A DNA stretch of 64,000 nucleotides from NCBI RefSeq assembly GCF_000003195.3, contig NC_012876.2, forward strand, positions 59,514,407 through 59,578,406. Reading direction: 5' to 3'. How positions within the stretch are numbered: position 1 is the stretch's first letter; each line of letters starts with the position of its first letter. The stretch comes from Sorghum bicolor (lineage: Eukaryota; Streptophyta; Magnoliopsida; Poales; Poaceae). Made by a program: the position numbers and the translations under genes. The notes below the pieces were generated by a model. That model did no database searches, had not been told where the DNA came from, and was given only the letters and a program-made list of their open reading frames with translations. Below, piece by piece: positions 57,799 to 64,000 of this stretch.

Positions 57799-59925
57799 TA
57801 TTTGGACATCTCTAGGGATATCTAGATATGATATATTAGGACTAGTGTAATCCAGGGATACCTGGCTTATCTCAAGGGTAAGATCCTTGCCCTCCAAGTA
57901 ATGTGTCTAGAGGCTCAAGCAATACATCCATATACACTAAACCAATCTAGAAGACTTCTACGTGGTATCATGAACTTAAATTTTGATTCTAAGCCATAAA
58001 CCCTAGTCTTTCACCGCACGTTGCATCTATAGTCTGTCTTCCACGGAGTGCCACCAACTAGTGGCAGAACCAGGGGCAGCAGGAGCCATGGTCCCCCAAT
58101 ATAGTAGATATTTTAACACCCCTGTAAATATTGCAATTTATAGCATATTAAGGCATAAATCAAGCCATTTTGTATCAATGTATTGTGTTTTTTGTTGTAA
58201 ATACTAACTACACTCATAAAAACAAAAAAGCTATTGAGACAAACAATTATATATATATATTTATCACACTTAGAGGTGTTATCATATTTGTTCTGCCTCC
58301 TTAATCAAAGTTTCCAGTTCCACCACTACCGCTAATGCAACCCCATGAACCACTTATGTGATTTTTCACAAAGTTGGTTATGATATTACTATCTTAAATG
58401 ATGACCCTGAGTTTGAGCCAACACTGTCCGCTCCAATTCAATATGACCTTGTGGGTACGCAAGAGATGGAGTAACAAAGGAGCACAATATCAACCAAGCT
58501 GCAAAGAAACTTAAAAGCTCTAAATTCCTCTAGTTTTAAACCTATTTAAGTGGTTATGTTGTTCCTATGCAATTGGCAACTGTAGTCACATGTTTTGCAA
58601 TGTCACTCATGTAGCTACCTTGCTTGGAAGGGATTTCCAAGCTATCTCAAATAGTTGGATTTGAAGAAAGTGTTCACTATTGCAAGCTTTCTTTGCATCC
58701 TATGGAATAGCCTAAACTACACTAGATAATGCTAATAATGAATTTGCTAGTGCATAGATGTTGATTAGATTTAACCCAAGAGTATTCCAAGATACCAATT
58801 TTTCATGGAATGAGAAGTGTGCTAATTAAAATAAGGTTCTTCCTATGATAGCAAGGCGATGTCCTATTGTTTCCTAGAGCTCTAAAGAATTGAGTTTCTG
58901 ATTCTCACTATGGTAGAACTAGAAAAGATGACCAACTATGTTAAAAGCACATAGAAAGTAGTACAATGTAAGGTTCCCCTCACCCATATTGTTCATTTTT
59001 GAGCACCCATATTCAAGGGTTTGGCATGCAATCTTGACATGAACAATGATTGTGTCATGAATTAGTGGGTAGAAGATTGGGGTTGTTGGCATTGGAGCAA
59101 TCACATCCATGTCCTCAAACAAGACAATTTTGTCCAAGCATAGAGCATCTTTAAACTGTGAAGCCTCAACTCTTCTTGAGTATAAGTTGGATCATCCTCA
59201 AAGTAGTTGTCCCTACCACTGTTGCCATTTGAGGGGTATGGGTCATCCTACCTACAAGCTTTACCTCTAGCATAGGATCTACTAGGTGTCTCCACTATGT
59301 TTGCTATCCATGCTAAGTGGGAGTTTGCAAAGTAGAACTTCGGTTTGAAGGAGCTGGAAGGTCATGAAGGCTTGGTGGGTGGAACATGAACCTATTGTGC
59401 ACTCATGCAACTCAACTTCTAGGCCATGCATCATGTGCCCACACACAATCGGTGGCCCGACAAATCTCGAGCATGGGAGAACAAGGGACAATGGTCAAGA
59501 TGGCAATGAGTACGTACCTATGGATAGTGGCTACCCGTACCCGCACATGTGAAGTCTAAATTTTACTCGTTGGGTTAGCCGTACTTGCACATAGGTAGGA
59601 AAATGCTCCCATATCCGCACTTGCATGGGTAAATTCTACCTGACACGTAAACCGCACCTGACTGCATACCCGAGAATTACATATAAATATCAAATATTCA
59701 CATACAAAAATGAATCATTCCAAGCCTCCAACAAGTTACAAACTAACATTCATATACTGACATTAAATTCATATATATACTAGGAGGGTTTAGTTGGATT
59801 TGGGTCAAATTCATGGGCTATATGGGCTAAAATAACAAGGGTGGCTAATTATTTTGTGCATAGGATTTTGCCCAATAATATACCCATGGGTAGAAAATTC
59901 ATCCCATACCCACCTTTTTATCGGG
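57799..59925. other. Intergenic with degenerate element pieces
   Basis: No gene is supported. Near 59500-59920 there are repeated ACCCGTACCCGCAC and ACCCATGGGTAGA-type motifs, like the ends of another DNA element, but its boundaries are unclear. Confidence 0.4.
58059..58328. mobile_element. Possible hAT-type MITE, degenerate
   Basis: TAGTGGCAGAACCAG on the left and CCAGTTCCACCACTA on the right are inverted repeats resembling the CAGTGGCGGA ends at 27491 and 29970. The 8-bp flanks CCACCAAC and CCGCTAAT match at five of eight positions, and all three differences are transitions, as expected for an old methylated insertion. Confidence 0.45.
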
Positions 59926-60792
59926 GAGCATCTCCAACAATTTGCTAAAGCACTTGCCATCCTAAAAAATTTAACAAAAGAGGCAAAAAAAACTTGCTCC
60001 AACAGTTTGGTATTCCCACTTACCAAATTGTTTCGCTTGCCAAATATCTGACCCGCGCGCGTAAGTTTCCGCCGTGCGGACGCGCTTGCCATCGCGCGAT
60101 TCAGCCTATTCGGTGCCATTCCCGCCAGACATGTGAAAGTTCTGGCCTGTTCCTGCCGTCCTGCTTGTTGCTGTAGAGATGCTGCAGAGCTGCTCGTGAT
60201 GACATGTTGCTACTGATAGTGATGGATGAGACACTTTGTACAACCAATGATTTAATTAAATGACGATGTTCGTAAAGGTAAAGCAACTGAGAATTCGTCA
60301 GAGGTCAGACTAGAAGCCGCCCGTTTTTATGCGAAAAAATTTTAGATTTCGCTACTATAGCATTTTCGTTTGTTTGTGGCAAATATTGTTCAATTATGGA
60401 CTAACTAGAATCAAAAAATCATCTCGCGATTTACAAGTAAATTGTGCAATTAGTTTTTATTTTCGTTTATACTTAATACTTCATGCATGTGCCGAAAGAT
60501 TCGATGTGACGAAGAATCTTGAAAATTTTTTAGTTTTCAGGTTGAACTAAATGGTAACAGGAGACGGCGCCACAGACAACAGTGTGCCCTCGCGACGGTT
60601 GTAGCGGGTACGATGGATCCATCGATCTGGTAGTTGGTAGTTTATAGTGGTGGGCCTGTTTTTTCATAATTTGGCAAATCTAATTGGCAAACTGTTGGAG
60701 ATGACAAATTATTTCACTTGCCAAATCTTTTAGCAACTTGCCAACACACAAGATTTGGCAAACGTTTTTTTAGCAAACTGTTGGAGATGCTC
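59926..60792. mobile_element. Harbinger-like element of the same Pack-type family
   Basis: Ends GAGCATCTCCAACAATTTGC and GCAAACTGTTGGAGATGCTC match the element at 52638-53716. Inner repeats of the terminus lie near 59996 (GCTCCAACAGTTTGG) and 60690 (CAAACTGTTGGAGATG), an AGGCCCACC complement near 60650, and a CCCGCGCGCG block near 60052. TAA follows the right end, but the left flank does not match. A Tourist copy is nested within. The short GC-rich interior (60050-60180) is not recognised. Confidence 0.7.
60315..60553. mobile_element. Tourist-like MITE nested in the Harbinger-like element
   Basis: Family blocks run from TTAGATTTCGCTACTATAGC to TCAGGTTGAACTAAATGG. Both outermost termini are mutated. 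Confidence 0.65.
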
Positions 60793-60795
60793 TAA

Positions 60796-61752
60796 CTTGT
60801 CGAGTACTAAGGTTTCAGATGCTAGTTGCCATCTTGAGACAGTGGCCCCTCGGGGTGAGCCCATGGGCCTACGGTGGCACCAAGCGTTAAGGATGGATCA
60901 CACAACACCGAATTGGAGTGGTGAAAGTTGTCCGACAAGGCTAGGGGCACACCTTGGCAACCTCTCTAGCAAAGCATGGGACACCAACATGTCTGTAGGG
61001 CCCATTGGTGTGGGCCGTCCCCTCTAGCATGGTAAAAGAGATGTTCATGCGACACATGACAAGAGCACAATATGTTCTTCTATGTGTGTGTCTTCCCATT
61101 CAATGGCATGGCCTCTCCTCCTACCTCATGCTTGTGCTTTAATCGGTAAGCGATGAGTCCCACACCATCTCCCTCCTCTTGTGTCTAGATCACCATGATA
61201 CTGCCTTAGGAGTGGGCACCTTAGTCTCCATCACGGGCACGCGGCTGCCTCCCACCAGCTGTAGCCCTTTGATGTCACCAGTCACCACAATGTTGTAATG
61301 CTCCTGGGCTTGCTTTGGTGCCTCGGTAGTGACCCGATGCAAAGGCTGATCCCCTACATGCAAAAAATCTATTGCATTCCTGTCCTAGGGACATGGGCGG
61401 ATCCAAAGGGGAGGGACTGGATACTGGATTGGCTGCACCTCCCTATAAACATGATTTGTCCATTAAATTAGTACTGAATCTTCACTATTTAGCCCTCTTT
61501 GATCTCATCCTAGATTCGTCCCTGCCCAGGGACGACCACCTCGGTCTGTTGTTTCATGTTTGAGCTACATTTTAAAATGTAAACAAAAGTTGTGTTAACT
61601 TATCTAAAGTTGCTTTGCCATTCCAATTGGATTGGCATAATGTTCTATCAAAACAGAGCAAAGACTATCGCCACCTGACTGTGCCGTGGCCATGGGTCCA
61701 TGTGCAGTGTTTATATTGGAAGTAGACTCAGTGCTCCAATGCGTCGAGCTTA
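60796..61752. other. Intergenic, nothing identified
   Basis: Mixed sequence of nearly 1 kb; short open frames only, no domain. Confidence 0.35.
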
Positions 61753-61991
61753 GGCGTTGTTTAGTTCCAAAAAATTTTACCAAAAATTTTGGATTCCTCG
61801 TCACATCGAATTTTACGGCATATGTATAAGGTATTAAATATAGACAAAAATAAAAACTAATTACACAGTTTATCTATAATTTGTAAGACAAATCTTTTGA
61901 GCCTAGTTAGTCCATGATTAGACAATTTTGTTAAATAAAAAAAAGTGCTACAATACCTAAAATTCTAAAAGTTTGCCAACTGAACAAGACC
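61753..61991. mobile_element. Tourist-like MITE with TTA target duplication
   Basis: Starts GGCGTTGTTTAGTTCC and ends AACTGAACAAGACC, flanked by TTA at 61750-61752 and 61992-61994. Confidence 0.8.
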
Positions 61992-62060
61992 TTATTGATG
62001 GGGCAGCAGCGGTCTCATAGTCAGCCAGGGTCTCATGCGGTCATGCCTCTTGCATAATAA

Positions 62061-62902
62061 GGCCTGGTTTAGTTTAAATTTTTTTTTAAGATTTTACGTC
62101 ACATAAAATTTTTGGACACATGCATGGAGCATTAAATCTAGACAAAAATAAAAACTAATTGTATAGTTTGCCTATAATTTGTGAGATAAATCTTTTAAAC
62201 CTAGTTAGTTTATAGTTAGATAATAATTTTCAATAGCTAAAGCCAATTTTTTTTTGCAAACTAAGAGCATCTCCAAGGGTTATGCATTTAGACTTTGTAT
62301 TTACTAATTTGCAAAAAATACTTAAAATATGCTATCAAATGGTTTTGCATTTAGACTTTGCAATTTGTATAATTTGGCATTTAGAGGTCTAGACTTGACA
62401 TATATGCCAAGCCTCCCAGACTTTGCAAATCGTGATCGTCCCCACGCCCGCGCGACTTGGGCTGCGTTCCGTCCACCCGAGCGACTCCTCCACGTGCGAG
62501 CGCCATTAAGTTTTGCTGCGAAGCTTTGCCGAAGAGGATCAGGACGGGGCGAGGTTCAGGACGGGCAAGGTTCAGGACGAGGTGAGGTTCATGACGGGTG
62601 AGGACTAAACGACGCAGCGCAAGGACCTGGATGGGGCGACGACGGCTGAGCAAGGAATGCCGCGATACGAAGGCGCACGACGCGCGAAGAATTACCGGCG
62701 ACGAAGAAAATCGCGCGCCAAGAGAAAAACCTTCCGGGGAAAAAAAGTGTGGGCCTAAAATTCCCTCAAATTCCACGTGAAAATGCAAAACTGTTGGAGA
62801 TCACGTCTTTTTATCCTTGTCATTTTTATTTAGAACTTTACAAACTCCATCAAATACAAAACTAAAAATACATAACCCTTAAAAGATACTCTAAACAAGA
62901 CC
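62061..62902. mobile_element. Tourist-like MITE interrupted near its right end
   Basis: The left part starts GGCCTGGTTTAGTTT and runs to GCAAACTAA (62264). The right tip TAAACAAGACC resumes at 62892. Removing the 62265-62891 insert and one TAA restores CAAACTAAACAAGACC, the normal family end. Confidence 0.85.
62265..62891. mobile_element. Harbinger-like element with TAA duplication and GC-rich interior
   Basis: Ends GAGCATCTCCAAGGGTTATG and CATAACCCTTAAAAGATACTC are inverted repeats. TAA flanks it at 62262-62264 and 62892-62894. An inner CAAAACTGTTGGAGAT lies near 62788 and an AGGCCCACA complement near 62748, matching the layout of the elements at 52638 and 59926. The interior (about 62430-62740) is GC-rich, with GGTTCAGGACG-type short repeats at 62540-62600, and is not recognised. 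Confidence 0.8.
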
Positions 62903-62964
62903 TCACCGCAAACAAACCAGCCCTACTCTAAACAAGACCTAACCGGAAACAAACCAGCCCACTC
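62888..62964. repeat. Tandem duplication of about 37 bp
   Basis: Two copies of a unit beginning CTCTAAACAAGACC and containing AAACAAACCAGCCC. The unit includes the end of the Tourist MITE. Confidence 0.8.
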
Positions 62965-64000
62965 TTCCCGCCTTATCCTTTAGCCGCATGCTCCATTCTC
63001 GTCAAGTTATAAATCACTTTGGTATGTCAACTAATGGAATAGACGAACATGCATTTGATTATTGTGACATACTCTTTCTGTCTTTAAAAACTTCAACTCC
63101 TAGAGTTATTTTAAGTCAAATTTTTAAAATTTTAACCAAATTTGTTAGAAAACACTAAGATTTATAGTACCAAATTAATGCTCTCTCTATGTTGTCTGTA
63201 AATGAATGGATGAATAAATTATTATAAAAATGTTTTGTGCCATAAATTGTTACACGCGTTTCACAAACTACATCATCTGCTAGAATGGGAACTATGATGC
63301 ATATGCACGACATTACTTTTTATACAAAGTACTCCATTTGTCACATAATACAATGTATTCGAGCATTTAAAATTTATCTTCAAATATAATGTATTCTATA
63401 TAGAATAAAAACGAATTCTGTATTACATATATTCTATTTATCAACCAATCATCATCAATCACGTCGAAGATATTGCCTGATCATGAAATAAAATTAGGGT
63501 AGTTTTTTATGTTTTCTCTTAATTTGTTCTAGAATTTTTAGGATATACTTTTTCAATACTAGAAAGTATAGATTAAAGCTTGTACTCCCTCCTCCCAAAA
63601 TAAGTATTGTTTTCGTTTCTAAAAAATCAAACACTTTTAATTTTGATCAAATATATTAAAAAATATTAATATTAATAGTATGTAATTAGTACTACTAGAT
63701 AAATCAATAAATTTATTTTTATAATAACTTTATTTATATATACATTATTAATATTTTTATAGAAACTTAGGGGTGTTTAGTTGCTCTTCTTTACGGGTTC
63801 TAATCCATCATTTTGCATAATAGAATTAGACATTATGCAAATTTTTTGGTAAAAAGATAGTTATTCTCATTTTGGATTTTGGTCTCAAGAGAAAAAAACC
63901 CAAAAGAGCCTGAAGAGATCCTCATGAGGGCAATAAATTCTGCATTTTAGATGAACTAAACATAACTCTTAAAATTTTACCATTTTATATTCCATCATTC
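62965..64000. other. AT-rich intergenic with MITE remnants, to right edge
   Basis: No gene. A Stowaway-like left end CTCCCTCCTCCCAAAATAAG lies at 63585 without a clear partner. A GGGGTGTTTAGTTGC end at 63771 with a GAACTAAACATAACTC-like end near 63953 may be a further MITE. A possible CTCCATTTGTCACATAATAC fragment is near 63331. Confidence 0.4.

Noticed and set aside
58430..59490. Possible degenerate retrotransposon coding sequence
   Set aside because: Short frames on both strands gave no gag, protease, reverse transcriptase or integrase motif.
59926..60792. A matching 3-bp target duplication for this element
   Set aside because: TAA follows the right end, but the left flank reads GGG, so no duplication is claimed; the element call rests on its ends and inner repeats.
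1..64000. CRISPR arrays, operons, bacterial-type signals, rRNA or tRNA genes
   Set aside because: None was found. Intron-containing genes and grass transposons show this is plant nuclear DNA, and no cloverleaf-like tRNA was recognised apart from the weak SINE candidate.

Overview
This is nuclear plant DNA from a grass, most likely sorghum or a close Andropogoneae relative. Genes have GT-AG introns (one GC-AG), some exons are very GC-rich, and the gaps are packed with grass-type transposons. About 25 whole or partial copies of one Tourist-like MITE (ends GGCCTTGTTTAGTT...AACTAAACAAGGCC, 3-bp target duplications) dominate the window. From memory this family is very common in sorghum, but I could not search to confirm the species.

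Three genes look intact, and each exon model closes in frame. They are: a PEPKR2-type protein kinase (minus strand, 19552-22188, 3 exons, 446 aa); a MATE/DETOXIFICATION transporter (plus strand, 40292-44436, 8 exons, 495 aa, with one GC-AG intron); and an NPF/PTR transporter of the NPF1 type (minus strand, 54981-57171, 4 exons, 575 aa). They are separate single genes, and nothing suggests they form a pathway or cluster.

Broken or captured gene pieces are: a frameshifted proteinaceous RNase P (PRORP) copy at 46735-48430 that keeps introns; an NPF4-like fragment inside a Harbinger-type element (52638-53716); a subtilase propeptide fragment inside an LTR-like element (8057-10261); and a C48/Ulp1-type protease domain carried by a CACTA-type element (31422-32907).

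The rest is layered transposon insertions, many datable by their target-site duplications (TSDs). 0-8 kb: Tourist MITEs, and a solo LTR inside a Stowaway. 8-10.3 kb: the LTR with the subtilase piece. 10.3-17.4 kb: MITEs and a MULE with a 9-bp TSD. 19-22 kb: the kinase. 23-34 kb: MITEs, a solo LTR, two long-inverted-repeat elements, two hAT elements with perfect 8-bp TSDs, and the CACTA protease. 35-39.4 kb: a foldback array split by a 2.8-kb solo LTR. 40-44.4 kb: the MATE gene. 45-52 kb: the PRORP pseudogene and a complete 1,017-bp CACTA element. 52.6-57.2 kb: the NPF capture and the NPF gene. 58-64 kb: more hAT, Harbinger and Tourist nesting.

No undescribed cellular system is visible. The most unusual signal is a family of three short Harbinger-type elements (52638-53716, 59926-60792, 62265-62891). 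They share layered terminal repeats and a subterminal AGGCCCAC block, but each has a different GC-rich interior, which suggests a gene-capturing Pack-type family.
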